The translations under genes were made by a program, and so were the position numbers. A DNA stretch of 64,000 bases from contig NZ_WIQU01000016.1 in NCBI RefSeq assembly GCF_015732285.1, positions 62,001-126,000 of the forward strand. Direction: 5' to 3'. Source of the stretch: Pectinatus frisingensis. Lineage in GTDB: Bacteria > Bacillota > Negativicutes > Selenomonadales > Selenomonadaceae. Of the stretch, positions 9,710 to 18,679 are shown in pieces; positions within the stretch are counted from its first letter, which is position 1, and each line of letters starts with the position of its first letter. The notes below the pieces were generated by a model that was not told where the DNA came from, searched no databases, and worked only from the letters and a program-made list of their open reading frames with translations.

Positions 9710-10726
9710 ATGAAATTCAAAGGTTGGGAGAAAATATTTATAAAAACCGATTTTGGAGAAAAAGTTGAGGCCATAGCTCCTGTAATATTATCTGCCAGCA
9801 GGGCTACAGATATTCCGGCATTTCATTCTGACTGGTTTATAAACCGCTTAAACAAAGGTTACATCAAATGGATAAATCCGTTTAATAAACGACCTCAATA
9901 TGTGTCATTCAAAAATACCAGAGTCATAGTGTTTTGGAGTAAAAATCCGAAAAATATGATTAAGTATTTAAATATTATTGATGCCAAAAATATAAATTAC
10001 TATTTTACATATACAATAAATGATTATGAAAGTGAGAAATTGGAACCTAATATTCCTCCCTTAAAAGAAAGAATAAATACTTTTATTAAATTATCAAATC
10101 TAATTGGCAAAGAACAGGTTATATGGCGGTTTGACCCTTTAATATTAACTGATACTATCACCCTTGATAAATTGCTGGAGAAAATAAAAAATATTGGCAA
10201 TGCCTTATATAAATATACCAACAAACTTGTTATAAGTTTCGCCGATATCAATATTTACAAAAAAGTTCAACATAACTTGCAAAGGGCAAATGTTAAATAT
10301 AAAGGATTTGATAAAAATGATATGATTTATATTGCTGAAAATTTACAAGAATTAAATAAAAACTGGCATTTATCAATAACCACATGCGCAGAAGACATTA
10401 ATTTAAATAAATATAGCATTGAAAAAAATAAATGTATTGATGATAATCTAATGGTTAAATGTTTTTCTTCTGATAAAACACTAATGAAATTTCTGGGAAA
10501 GGAAAATACAGAAATAAATTTATTTACCAATAACGATTATAATAAAAAAATAGATTTGAAAGATCCCGGGCAAAGGGATTTTTGTGGATGTATAGTAAGT
10601 AAAGATATTGGGCAGTATAATACTTGTATGCATTTATGTGCATACTGCTATGCTAACACTTCGCAAAATCTTGTAAGAAGAAATTTTGAAAAACTAAGTA
10701 AAACAGGAGAATCCATTTATATATAG
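9710..10726 (+). CDS. DUF1848 family protein (probable Fe-S/SPL-like)
   Basis: 338 aa. The order of motifs fits DUF1848: an N-terminal SASRATDIPAFHSDWF block, VIVFWSKNPKNM, YYFTYTINDYE, then QVIWRFDPLIL. A C-terminal cysteine cluster follows (CGCIVSKDIGQYNTCMHLCAYCYAN), which looks like an iron-sulphur site reminiscent of spore photoproduct lyase relatives. The biochemical role is not established for the family. The gene is AT-rich even for this window. An AGGA site precedes the ATG. Confidence 0.8.
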   Translation: MKFKGWEKIFIKTDFGEKVEAIAPVILSASRATDIPAFHSDWFINRLNKGYIKWINPFNKRPQYVSFKNTRVIVFWSKNPKNMIKYLNIIDAKNINYYFTYTINDYESEKLEPNIPPLKERINTFIKLSNLIGKEQVIWRFDPLILTDTITLDKLLEKIKNIGNALYKYTNKLVISFADINIYKKVQHNLQRANVKYKGFDKNDMIYIAENLQELNKNWHLSITTCAEDINLNKYSIEKNKCIDDNLMVKCFSSDKTLMKFLGKENTEINLFTNNDYNKKIDLKDPGQRDFCGCIVSKDIGQYNTCMHLCAYCYANTSQNLVRRNFEKLSKTGESIYI

Positions 10727-10845
10727 TTTATTTTAAAGTAGAACCAGTATTTAATTTATTGGCTATTAACGGTTCTTTTATCATTTTGGTGAATTCCAAT
10801 AATTTAAACAGCTATTATGAAATCTTAATATTCCAGGAGGCAAAT

Positions 10846-10992
10846 ATGAAACATTCAGAACAAAAAAAATGGGCCGGACAAAAAGCAGCGGAGTATATAA
10901 AAATTGGCATGATATTGGGACTAGGAACCGGCTCTACAGCCTACTATATGATTAAAAGGGTCGGAGAACTGGTTAAAAATAATTTCATTTAA
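10846..10992 (+). pseudogene. rpiA: 5' fragment of ribose-5-phosphate isomerase A gene
   Basis: A good AGGAGG ribosome site precedes an ATG at 10846. The 48-codon product starts exactly as RpiA does (QKKWAGQKAAEYI, then MILGLGTGSTAYYMI, the phosphate-binding loop). It then runs into NNFI and a stop. Normal RpiA is about 220 aa, and nothing like the rest of the enzyme (the substrate-binding acids and the catalytic lysine) follows in any frame up to 11222. So the gene has lost some 80% of its length, presumably by deletion. Confidence 0.75.
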
Positions 10993-11222
10993 TTGACTTA
11001 AAATGTCATGGAATTTTCTCAATCATTATTCTTTAATTTTTAAAATATAAATCTTTCAAGATAATAAATATTCTGCGGACCATATTTATTATCTTGTCCG
11101 GAAATTCTAATATACCAGAAAAATAATATTATTTTCGGCTAAATGTAAAATATCAATTGTGATGAAAAACTTTCCGATTTATAAAGCACTTTAGGTAAAC
11201 GGAATTATACAGGGAGTCAACT

Positions 11223-11765
11223 ATGATGTATGACCGATTGGAAAAGAACATTTCTAATGTAAGAAACCACTTATTGGAGTTTAATCTTATTAGCTTATTT
11301 TTATGTGCCATAAGTTTTTATTTTATTGATACCTACATGACTGTGAACTTGTCTCATTTATTGCGCGAAATCGGTAAAGCATTTGGAAGTATCGCTGCTG
11401 TTTGTGCTGGTATATGTCTTTCTTACTACATATTCCGAGAAATATACGTACATAATGGGAAATCATTGTCCACCTCAATAAATAATATTGCAAAAAAATT
11501 ATTGACTATTTTAAGATTATCTCATCCGATACTGGGTATACTAATGTTTTATTTAATAGTTCTGCATGGAAGCACTATGGTGCTGAGTGAAAGTAAATAT
11601 TGGGCCAGTATTTTTATATTTGGAATAATTACAGCGGCTATAAGTTTTCTGCTTATGATTATTGGTATGAACATTAATAAAAGTAAAGCTCTCAGGCAAT
11701 ATCATAAAATATTATCATTTTTCTTTATTATAGGATATTTGGGTCATATATTTCTACGGTTTTAA
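11223..11765 (+). CDS. Four- to five-helix membrane protein, possibly b-haem binding
   Basis: 180 aa, mostly hydrophobic, with segments near residues 20-45, 50-75, 95-120, 125-150 and 160-180. Histidines sit inside or at the edge of the helices in LRLSHPILGILMFYLIVLHGS and in QYHKILSFFFIIGYLGH. Their spacing recalls membrane b-type cytochromes and ferric-reductase-like proteins, where paired histidines ligate haem. I do not recognise the family. An AGGGAG site precedes the double ATG. It has no obvious partner, lying between the rpiA fragment and a DUF6765 gene. Confidence 0.55.
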   Translation: MMYDRLEKNISNVRNHLLEFNLISLFLCAISFYFIDTYMTVNLSHLLREIGKAFGSIAAVCAGICLSYYIFREIYVHNGKSLSTSINNIAKKLLTILRLSHPILGILMFYLIVLHGSTMVLSESKYWASIFIFGIITAAISFLLMIIGMNINKSKALRQYHKILSFFFIIGYLGHIFLRF

Positions 11766-11938
11766 TTTTACCGTCAATTTAATATATAAAACCTGTTTCA
11801 TGAAAATTATCTGTCTTAGTATAGATGATACAAAAACGCCGGCAATTTTGTAATTATATTCCTTAGCCCCATTACTTCGTAAATGTTATATAGTAATTAT
11901 TAATAAATTACAAATTATTATAAAAGGAAGGTAGTAAA

Positions 11939-12859
11939 ATGGACATTGATTTTCATTTTGGAACTATTTATGTATTGTCACGCTGGGCAGGTTTTAATGC
12001 GTTGGATGCAAAAGCATTAGCCACAACTTCGCAACTTGTAGATGATAACATACCAGCTTTAAAAGTTAGTATAAAGCATCGCAGTTCAGGGCATGAACCA
12101 TTAGAAAATCTGTATGACTTAAAGGATAATAACGAAATATGGTTTCCATTTCATTTTTTACCCAACTTGAATGAAAATACTGCCAATAGATTAATTTGCA
12201 AGAAAAACAGCAATTTGTCCAATCAACTATCAGATTATTTGAAATCAATAGTTGATTTACAAGCCAATAAAAATTTGTTTAGATTGGGTATCGGCCTGCA
12301 TGTTTATGCTGATACTTGGGCACACCAGGAATTTTCAGGACATATTTCCAGTGATAATATAATAACCAATCCTGATGTTATTTACCCTAGAGAGGCTCTA
12401 TGGGAACGAACTGAAGATTCATTCATACACGACCTTCCTCCATTGGGACACGTGACAGCTATTCATTGGCCTGATCGTCCTTATGCATTTTGGAAATGTA
12501 CTCCCAAATTTCCTGACGGAAGAAAAAACTGGTTAGAATTCATCGAAGCTGCCAGCGCAATATACTCCATATTAACAACAGTAAAAAGTTCGGAAAATAC
12601 ATTGACAGAAGAACAACAAGCTGTATTAACCAACTGTTTTAAGAATTTCACCGATGAAGACTGCAGCCATCGCAATACCGCATGGATAAATTATATTAAT
12701 CAAGGAAATTTTGGATTTAATGATTCTCTCGAGGAATATGATAAAGATTATATATTGGGAGATTCAGACTTTTGCCCACAATTTTATGAAGCGATTGACG
12801 ATCATTATTCCTGGGTGAAAAAAAGGCTTGAAACAGCAAATATAACTATACTAAATTAA
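11939..12859 (+). CDS. DUF6765-like protein (possible metal-dependent hydrolase)
   Basis: 306 aa without signal peptide. The start MDIDFHFGTIYVLSRWAGF, the SQLVDDN segment and a central GLHVYADTWAHQEFSG are the recognisable parts and agree with what I know of the DUF6765 family. The histidine/aspartate spacing resembles all-helical zinc-dependent phospholipase C/S1-P1 nuclease folds, but that is inference. AAGGAAGG precedes the ATG. No operon partner: 170 bp upstream and 250 bp downstream are free of genes. Confidence 0.6.
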   Translation: MDIDFHFGTIYVLSRWAGFNALDAKALATTSQLVDDNIPALKVSIKHRSSGHEPLENLYDLKDNNEIWFPFHFLPNLNENTANRLICKKNSNLSNQLSDYLKSIVDLQANKNLFRLGIGLHVYADTWAHQEFSGHISSDNIITNPDVIYPREALWERTEDSFIHDLPPLGHVTAIHWPDRPYAFWKCTPKFPDGRKNWLEFIEAASAIYSILTTVKSSENTLTEEQQAVLTNCFKNFTDEDCSHRNTAWINYINQGNFGFNDSLEEYDKDYILGDSDFCPQFYEAIDDHYSWVKKRLETANITILN

Positions 12860-13111
12860 TTTTAAAATATTATCAAACAATATTGTTAATCATATGTGCC
12901 ACTATAATATGATTAATTTAAACGAATGTTAATATTTTAACAAACTCTATCGCATCTAACACTGATTTTATTATACAAACCTCTAGTACCTACTGTATCT
13001 AAACAATAATCGTATACAAAAAACAAAAATATTTTACAGGAGAATTAATTTCAATAGAGAAAAATATCTAGTATATAATTTGTTTTATGTCATTTAAAGG
13101 GGGAGTTTGTT

Positions 13112-15721
13112 ATGATAAATCAGGCTATTGGCAGTGTTTTACAAAGTGAGTTTAACAAAATAAAAAAACGAAATGAAATTCTTGAAACTTTGAAAAAACG
13201 CGTTGATATTATTTTTAACGGAACTCATGATGGCATGGGATTAATTATTTTTGACAAAACCAGTAATATATTTCGTTATTTATTAGTAAATAAAGCCTTT
13301 TGCAATTTTTTAAATATTGGTATTGAATCAATTATTAACAAAACACCATTGGAAATTTTTGGAATATCCGGAGGAAATCAAATAATTGATTCTTATTTTA
13401 AATGCCTCAAAGAAAAACATACTATTGAGATTGAAGAAGTGTTATATATAAATAATAAAAAAACATATTTTCAAACTAAGCTTACACCAGTGTATGAAGA
13501 AAATGATATGTTTATTATTGTTTCCAAAAAAAATGTCACCAAAGAAAATGAAAATGAATTAAAACTAAAATCTGCATTACAAAAATTAAAGGCAATAACA
13601 ACAGGAATTCCTGATGTCATCTGCACTGTAAATACGAACTTTATTGTAACATATACAAATAATAGAAGCTTTGCTTATAAAAATAGACCAACAATAGGAA
13701 ATAGTCTGGAACATTTCTTCATTTATCCATATAATAGGCTTTTAATCGAAAAAATAAAAAAAGTATTCAATAAAAAGTATATAGAAATTTGTGATTTATA
13801 TTTAAAAAGTAAAAACAGTGAAAAGTATATTTACCGCACCAGAATATCACCAATAATATCTGAAGGTAAAGCATTAGAAGTCATTTTAATTTTTGAGGAC
13901 ATTTCCAAGGAAGTCGTACAAAAAAACATTATGGAAAAATGGTTTGAAATATTTGATGCTGCCGGTTGGGGAATAGTTACCAGTTTACCCAATGGCATTA
14001 ATTTTGATTTAGTAAACCCTAAATTTGCAGAAATGCATGGTTATACAATCGATGAAATAAAAAAAATACCAATAAAAAATTTCTTTTCTAAATCTGAACG
14101 CAGAAAATTATTAAACACTACACCAGAAAGTAGTAAATATGTACATGATGCCTGGGAGTCAACACATATAAGAAAAGACGGCTCTCGTTTTCCGGTACTG
14201 ATTGATGCCACAGTTATAAAGGATAAGAATGATATATTAAGCTATCAGGCTATAAGTGTGCAGGATATTACTTTTCTTAAAAATGTTGAAAGAAAACTAT
14301 ATCATGAACGTGCATTATTTGAAACAACAATTCAATCCATTGGTGATGGAATTATTTCAACTGACAGGAATGGAAATATTATTTTAATTAACCCTATTGC
14401 TGAAAAAATTACTGGCTGGTCTAAATCAGAAGCCATTGGACAAAAAGTAGATCTCGTATTTAAAATTATATCCGAAGACAGTAGGGAATATATAGATAAT
14501 CCAGCAATTAATTGTATGAAGGAAAATAGAACTATTATTTTAGAAAATGATGCTATACTTATAAAAAAAGATAAAAGTGAATTGCCAATAGAAGACAGTG
14601 CCGCACCAATAAAAAATATTGACAACGAAACAATAGGCGCCATTATAGTATTTCGTGATTATAGTGAAAGAAGAGATAAGATCATGAAAATTGAATATCT
14701 AAATTTTCATGATCAATTGACAGGTCTATACAATCGTAGATATTTTGACGATGCTTTAGCAAAAATGAATGAAAAGAAAAAAATGCCGGTATCCATTATT
14801 ATAATTGATGTTAATGGTCTGAAATTAACAAATGATGCATTTGGGCATACCGCGGGTGACAAACTACTTCAAGTCGTTGCAAACACTATAAAAAAAATCT
14901 GTCGCATAAATGATGTAATTGCAAGGATTGGTGGAGATGAATTTGTATTATTACTACCGCGGACCAATAATGATGCTGTTATTCATTTAAGCAAACGTAT
15001 TTATGCCGAGTTTGAACATGTATCTCTTGATAATATTATAATCTCGGTGTCATGTGGCTTTGCCACTAAAACTCAAGAAACTGAAAATATTGGTGATATA
15101 CTTGTAAAAGCAGAAGAAATGATGTATCACAAAAAAATTACCGAAAGCCAAAGCATGCGCAACGATACTGTCAAATTCATTATTAATACATTAAATGAAA
15201 CCAATGAACGTGAACGTATTCATTCGGAACGCGTCAGCAAACTGGCCAAAAGGATTGCCCTAATGCTTCACTTAGACAGTGAAAACATCAAAAACATTGA
15301 AACAGCCGGCCTGTTGCATGATATAGGCAAAATAGCAATAAATAAGGATATACTCTATAAACCAGATAAACTTACAGCTGATGAATACAAAGAAATTCAG
15401 CGTCATTTAGAAATAGGCTACCAAATAATAAGATCAGTGCATGCATATACAAACTTGGCCGATTGCATTTTATCACACCATGAAGCCTGGGACGGATCCG
15501 GATATCCCAGAGGACTTAAGGGCGAACAGATTTCTTTAAGTGCCAGGATCATAACGATTGCAGATGCATACGAAGCAATGACATCTGATCGTCCTTACCG
15601 TCGTGCTCTCAGCAAAAAAGTTGCCATTGCAGAATTAAAACGTTGCGCGGGAAAACAATTTGATCCAAAATTAATTGACGCATGTGCTAAAACAGATTGG
15701 AAGGTATTAACAGAAATATGA
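13112..15721 (+). CDS. PAS-GGDEF-HD-GYP c-di-GMP signalling protein
   Basis: 869 aa, cytosolic. About four PAS-type sensor domains fill residues 30-520; the fourth (IISTDRNGNIILINPIAEKITGW) is the most typical. A GGDEF domain follows from about 530 (HDQLTGLYNRRYF, with RIGGDEFVLLLPR near 608). A C-terminal HD-GYP domain follows, with HSERVSKLAKRIA, LLHDIGKIAI near 735 and HHEAWDGSGYP near 796. Both catalytic motifs look intact, so it could both make and break c-di-GMP, with PAS ligands setting the balance. GGGGGAG precedes the ATG. It is monocistronic, with no partner receptor nearby. Confidence 0.93.
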   Translation: MINQAIGSVLQSEFNKIKKRNEILETLKKRVDIIFNGTHDGMGLIIFDKTSNIFRYLLVNKAFCNFLNIGIESIINKTPLEIFGISGGNQIIDSYFKCLKEKHTIEIEEVLYINNKKTYFQTKLTPVYEENDMFIIVSKKNVTKENENELKLKSALQKLKAITTGIPDVICTVNTNFIVTYTNNRSFAYKNRPTIGNSLEHFFIYPYNRLLIEKIKKVFNKKYIEICDLYLKSKNSEKYIYRTRISPIISEGKALEVILIFEDISKEVVQKNIMEKWFEIFDAAGWGIVTSLPNGINFDLVNPKFAEMHGYTIDEIKKIPIKNFFSKSERRKLLNTTPESSKYVHDAWESTHIRKDGSRFPVLIDATVIKDKNDILSYQAISVQDITFLKNVERKLYHERALFETTIQSIGDGIISTDRNGNIILINPIAEKITGWSKSEAIGQKVDLVFKIISEDSREYIDNPAINCMKENRTIILENDAILIKKDKSELPIEDSAAPIKNIDNETIGAIIVFRDYSERRDKIMKIEYLNFHDQLTGLYNRRYFDDALAKMNEKKKMPVSIIIIDVNGLKLTNDAFGHTAGDKLLQVVANTIKKICRINDVIARIGGDEFVLLLPRTNNDAVIHLSKRIYAEFEHVSLDNIIISVSCGFATKTQETENIGDILVKAEEMMYHKKITESQSMRNDTVKFIINTLNETNERERIHSERVSKLAKRIALMLHLDSENIKNIETAGLLHDIGKIAINKDILYKPDKLTADEYKEIQRHLEIGYQIIRSVHAYTNLADCILSHHEAWDGSGYPRGLKGEQISLSARIITIADAYEAMTSDRPYRRALSKKVAIAELKRCAGKQFDPKLIDACAKTDWKVLTEI

Positions 15722-15755
15722 TAAACAATTCATTACAAAGGATAATATAATATGG

Positions 15756-15789
15756 CTGATATACTATATCCTAGTATATAGTATATCAG
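15756..15789 (+). repeat. AT-rich perfect hairpin after the GGDEF gene
   Basis: A 14-bp perfect inverted repeat (CTGATATACTATAT at 15756-15769, ATATAGTATATCAG at 15776-15789) with a 6-base loop. There is no T-run on the plus strand. It may end the upstream transcript, or it may mark the rearrangement point in front of the truncated LUD gene. Confidence 0.55.
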
Positions 15790-16393
15790 GTAAAACGAAC
15801 AATAGACAGTCTTAGAAAAAATAATATGTATGGAGTATTTGCAAACAACGCGGCAGAGCTTAAACAACATATAAAGCAATTAATTCCTGAAGGTTCCACA
15901 GTTGGAATAGGAGACTCTATGACACTATTCGATACAGGAATAATTAATTTATTGCAAAATGGTTCATATAATTTTCTGGATAAATACAGAAATAGAATTA
16001 CCAGTGAAGAAAAGAAGAAATTATATAGAGCAAATTTCAGCAGATACATTCTTATCTGGAACAAACGCCATAACAGAAAATGGTGAACTATACAATATTG
16101 ACGGAAACGGCAGCAGAGTTGCCCCTATGATATATGGACCAGAGCAAGTTATTATTGTTGCAGGAATAAATAAAATAGTCAAAAACCTGGATGAAGCTGA
16201 AAAACGAGTAAGAAATTATGCTGCCCCATTAGATGCCAAAAGACTAAATAAAAAGACACCATGTTCCAGTTTAGGCTATTGCACTGATTGTAAAAGCCCG
16301 GAACGTATCTGCAATGATTTTGTGGTTATTAAAAAACAATTTATAAAAAACAGGATAAAAGTAATTATTATAAGGAAACATCTAGGATATTGA
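15775..16393 (+). pseudogene. Degraded LUD-domain (LutC/YkgG-type) gene, truncated and frameshifted
   Basis: Two frames together encode most of a LUD (DUF162) protein. Frame one, 15775-16035, reads RTIDSLRKNNMYGVFA and then LIPEGSTVGIGDSMTL. After the RANFS codons near 16035-16045 the family sequence continues in another frame as ADTFLSGTNAITENGELYNI, DGNGSRVAP, PLDAKRLNKKTPC and RICNDFVVI to the stop at 16393. About two bases are missing at the junction. The first 20-odd residues and the start codon are also absent. Intact relatives help lactate or glycolate oxidation, or are of unknown role. Both lesions make it a pseudogene unless one is a sequencing error. Confidence 0.8.
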
Positions 16394-16424
16394 ATATCAT
16401 TGATCGGACTTTAAGATTTTTTGA

Positions 16425-16631
16425 TTTATAACAGGATTGGAAAAGAACGTGTATTTTGCTATAGAAGTGGACGGATTTCATTATCACAAGCCTGGGACAC
16501 CACAACGCGATCTAATGAAATATCACATTCTAAGTCTATATGATATTCCTCTTTTACGTTTTGCAACAAACGGAAGCAACAAAATAGGAAAATTTAAGCA
16601 GGCACTGGATGAGTATGCAGAGAAAAGTTAG
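16425..16631 (+). pseudogene. Remnant of a DUF2726 nuclease-like domain (helicase C-terminus)
   Basis: An open stretch beginning just after a stop encodes FAIEVDGFHYHKPGTPQRDL and then IPLLRFATNGSNK up to the stop at 16631. This is the core of the DUF2726/restriction-endonuclease-like domain that ends some large superfamily I helicases (typical AIEVDGxxYH and PLLRFSTxxS). A TTG at 16437 could start it, but no ribosome site is seen and the helicase part is absent. I take it as the 3' tail of a deleted gene. Confidence 0.6.
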
Positions 16632-16702
16632 CTAATTATCACCCATGTTCGTAGAAGTTTTATAGGGAAGACAAAAGTTATAAGTTTTGGAGGAATTATC
16701 AA

Positions 16703-16981
16703 ATGATTTTTATTAAAGGCATAATCAATTCAATCGTTTATGGTGGTTTTCCTGTGCATCTTTTTGTCCTGTGCATCTCGGTTATTTTAGGAATCATGCT
16801 GCTGCAGTTATTTTCCAAATGGGTATTCCGAAAAATTGCTAAAAATGATGAAAATACATATGTATTACTTAATCAGGGTTTTCGTGGAATTCCCAGTCTT
16901 TTAGGAGTATTGGCGGGAATTTATGTGGCAAAAAATTTTCTGGATTACAAACAATGTGATTGGGATGGTCTATTTTTTTGA
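16703..16981 (+). CDS. Short two-helix membrane protein, probably the N-terminus of a truncated gene
   Basis: 92 aa with an ATG preceded by GGAGG. The two hydrophobic segments (about residues 17-38 and 60-80) are separated by a charged linker. The pattern FRGIPSLLGVLAGIYVAKNF resembles the N-terminal membrane part of MscS-type mechanosensitive channels. The last dozen residues (DYKQCDWDGLFF) do not continue that pattern, and the gene stops just before a minus-strand terminator, which suggests truncation. Family assignment is tentative. Confidence 0.4.
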   Translation: MIFIKGIINSIVYGGFPVHLFVLCISVILGIMLLQLFSKWVFRKIAKNDENTYVLLNQGFRGIPSLLGVLAGIYVAKNFLDYKQCDWDGLFF

Positions 16982-17000
16982 GTCCCAATTTGCCATGATA

Positions 17001-17041
17001 AAAAGGCCTCCTATGATTAAAATTCTACCATAGAAGACCTT
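17001..17041 (-). terminator. Intrinsic terminator for the YfbU-like gene
   Basis: Read on the minus strand, a 13-bp stem (AAGGTCTTCTATG with CATAGGAGGCCTT, two G-U pairs) is followed by TTTTATC. The pairs are wobbles only on this strand, which fixes the direction. Confidence 0.75.
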
Positions 17042-17151
17042 ATCACTTCGAGAGAACGTTAGTTTACAGAAATTTTTTATAAGCTCTTTAACCATTTTGG
17101 GCATAGTAAACAATATATATCCCCACCGCTTCCAACGTCTGACAACATTTA

Positions 17152-17679
17152 TCAATTTTTATTTTTCAATATTTTAACAATATCATCTTTGCTTAAAGAT
17201 ATTTTGCCATTTAAAGGTTTGTAAACCGTATACATCTGTTTATAATTTTCAACCATAGGTACACGAGAATTAAGTTGACAATCTTTGAGAGATTGAAATT
17301 TATGCATTTTTTGTGTTAAAAATCCAGCGACTCCCATATAATCACATTCTGTATTTCCACCAAAACCTTTAAATATAAAGTTCTCATCAAAATTGGTAAC
17401 TGCATTTTTTACATATTCTTTATCTTTAGTAGGTAAAGATTTATACGACCGTTTTATATCATCGCACATTTCAAGAATATTTTTCGTAAAATCAACTACA
17501 TTTCTTTCGACTTCAGATTTAGACAAAAGTACACTATATTCTTGCTCTATTGCCCATGTATTTCCTGAAGAAATCGCATTTTCAATAAATTCACAGTCGA
17601 AATCACTTTTTATTTTTTGTTTTTTTGCCAGATCGCATAATATTAATAATAAAAGTTTTTCTACAACACTAATTTCCAT
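17152..17679 (-). CDS. YfbU family protein
   Basis: 175 aa from the ATG at 17677-17679, preceded by GAGGGTGAT. The product begins MEISVVEKLLLL and has NILEMCDDIKRSY, FKGFGGNTECDYMGVAGFL and VPMVENYKQMYTVY, then LSKDDIVKIL. These match in order the E. coli YfbU landmarks (IIDIMEMYHAL, FLGFDAATEARYLGY, TPMWEKYQRMLNVW, LSANEI). The molecular role of YfbU is unresolved. The gene is monocistronic with its own terminator. Confidence 0.8.
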   Translation of the reverse strand: MEISVVEKLLLLILCDLAKKQKIKSDFDCEFIENAISSGNTWAIEQEYSVLLSKSEVERNVVDFTKNILEMCDDIKRSYKSLPTKDKEYVKNAVTNFDENFIFKGFGGNTECDYMGVAGFLTQKMHKFQSLKDCQLNSRVPMVENYKQMYTVYKPLNGKISLSKDDIVKILKNKN

Positions 17680-17994
17680 ATGGATATCACCCTCATCAAA
17701 TTTGTAACAGCCGCTTATATATGATAAAAATAATCCCTGCAATCTGCTAAAAAATTATTTATGCATAAGAAAAACCGTTTGCTTTTCAGCTACGGCTGTC
17801 ACTAAGTCTCTATGCCATTAGTATATCACAGATTTCAGCGAAAAACAGGACAAAAAACATCTTATCCTAAAAAGATCGCATTTTGCTGTAAATGAGAATT
17901 TGGGCAGTTTGGGGGCAATCTATTCATCAACAAATACTTCAAATATTATTAATAAATGTGATGATTTATAATATAAAAACTTCAAGAAGATCCA

Positions 17995-18022
17995 TTGACA
18001 GATGGAATAAGAATGCTATACT
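17995..18022 (+). promoter_or_regulatory. Sigma-A promoter for the small membrane gene at 18040
   Basis: TTGACA at 17995-18000, a 16-bp spacer, and TATACT at 18017-18022. Transcription would begin near 18029, only a few bases before the ribosome site. The rest of 17680-17994 shows no gene or clear structure. Confidence 0.75.
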
Positions 18023-18039
18023 AAGCGAGTATTAAAGGG

Positions 18040-18270
18040 GTGATTAAAATAAAAGATTTAGCGATATTGTCTATCATAACTGCTTTTATCGGTGGTATAG
18101 TACTTTCTTTGATAGCTGATACGTGGCTTATGTTAGCAGCATCATTGATTTTTATAGGATGCAGCATATTAATAAGTTATTTGGGTGGTGTATTGGCCAC
18201 TGCGGAAAATAGATCTGGTTGTGAAGATAAAAAAAATATATATCATCAGCATGTATATGCTGATAAATGA
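18040..18270 (+). CDS. Small membrane protein with two hydrophobic helices
   Basis: About 73-76 aa. Two hydrophobic stretches (LAILSIITAFIGGIVLSLIA and WLMLAASLIFIGCSILISYL) are followed by a short polar tail (ENRSGCEDKKN). A consensus promoter sits directly upstream. The start is odd: the formal GTG at 18040 lies inside the strong AAAGGGGTGAT ribosome site, which points instead to an ATA codon at 18049. I do not recognise the family. The terminator at 18393 could end its transcript. Confidence 0.55.
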   Translation: MIKIKDLAILSIITAFIGGIVLSLIADTWLMLAASLIFIGCSILISYLGGVLATAENRSGCEDKKNIYHQHVYADK

Positions 18271-18392
18271 TACACTTTGAATTAATCAACAGCCTGATCA
18301 TGTATTTTCGTGTTAGCAGCGCGAAACGGCTGAATTGTTTTATTTTTATAGTGGCATATAGATAATACAATATAATCTGATTTATTGAATTT

Positions 18393-18427
18393 AAGAGGCT
18401 GCCTATTCTGGGCAGCCTCTTTCTTTG
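18393..18427 (+). terminator. Strong intrinsic terminator
   Basis: A perfect 11-bp stem (AAGAGGCTGCC at 18393-18403, GGCAGCCTCTT at 18411-18421) with a 7-base loop and a TTTCTTT tail. It closes the small membrane gene's transcript and is the likely landing site of the adjoining class IIC intron. Confidence 0.92.
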
Positions 18428-18436
18428 GTGCATTTA

Positions 18437-18600
18437 GTGTGCCCAGCATGGGCGCAGTCTAACGGGTGAAAGTCCAGAGCGCAAGTTAATAGTGCCAAGC
18501 GCATGGCTTAAGGCAAGAGTGTCCAGCATGAGATAGAATCTGAAGGAACCCGGCGGCAAATCTTTGGTCTGACGATAAAGTGGTAAACTAAAACTGGACA
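18437..18600 (+). mobile_element. 5' fragment of a class IIC group II intron (domain I)
   Basis: Starts with GTGTG, the GUGYG 5' consensus, then CCCAGCATGGG and GCAGTCTAACGGGTGAAAGTCC. Further on come GGCTTAAGGCAAGAGTGTCC, then GAATCTGAAGGAACCCGGCGG and GGTCTGACGA. This order and wording matches domain I of the Oceanobacillus iheyensis-type (class C) intron. The intron lies 16 bp behind a terminator hairpin, the known class C target preference. No reverse transcriptase and no domain V/VI are present downstream, where a DUF362 gene begins, so only the 5' end remains. The right border is approximate. Confidence 0.85.
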
Positions 18601-18679
18601 TGGAGGGGTGAATTTAGCACATTTTCTTTTGCGGGAACATGCTATACTTAGAAAAATGGAAATGTTAATGGAGGATAGA

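Noticed and set aside
16970-17155. 61-codon frame on the minus strand ending near the YfbU terminator
   Set aside because: It runs through the terminator hairpin, has no ribosome site and resembles nothing I know.
18608-18679. 24-residue N-terminal extension of the DUF362 protein
   Set aside because: The extension has no ribosome site and abuts intron-derived sequence; the ATG at 18680 has GGAGG and fits the family start.
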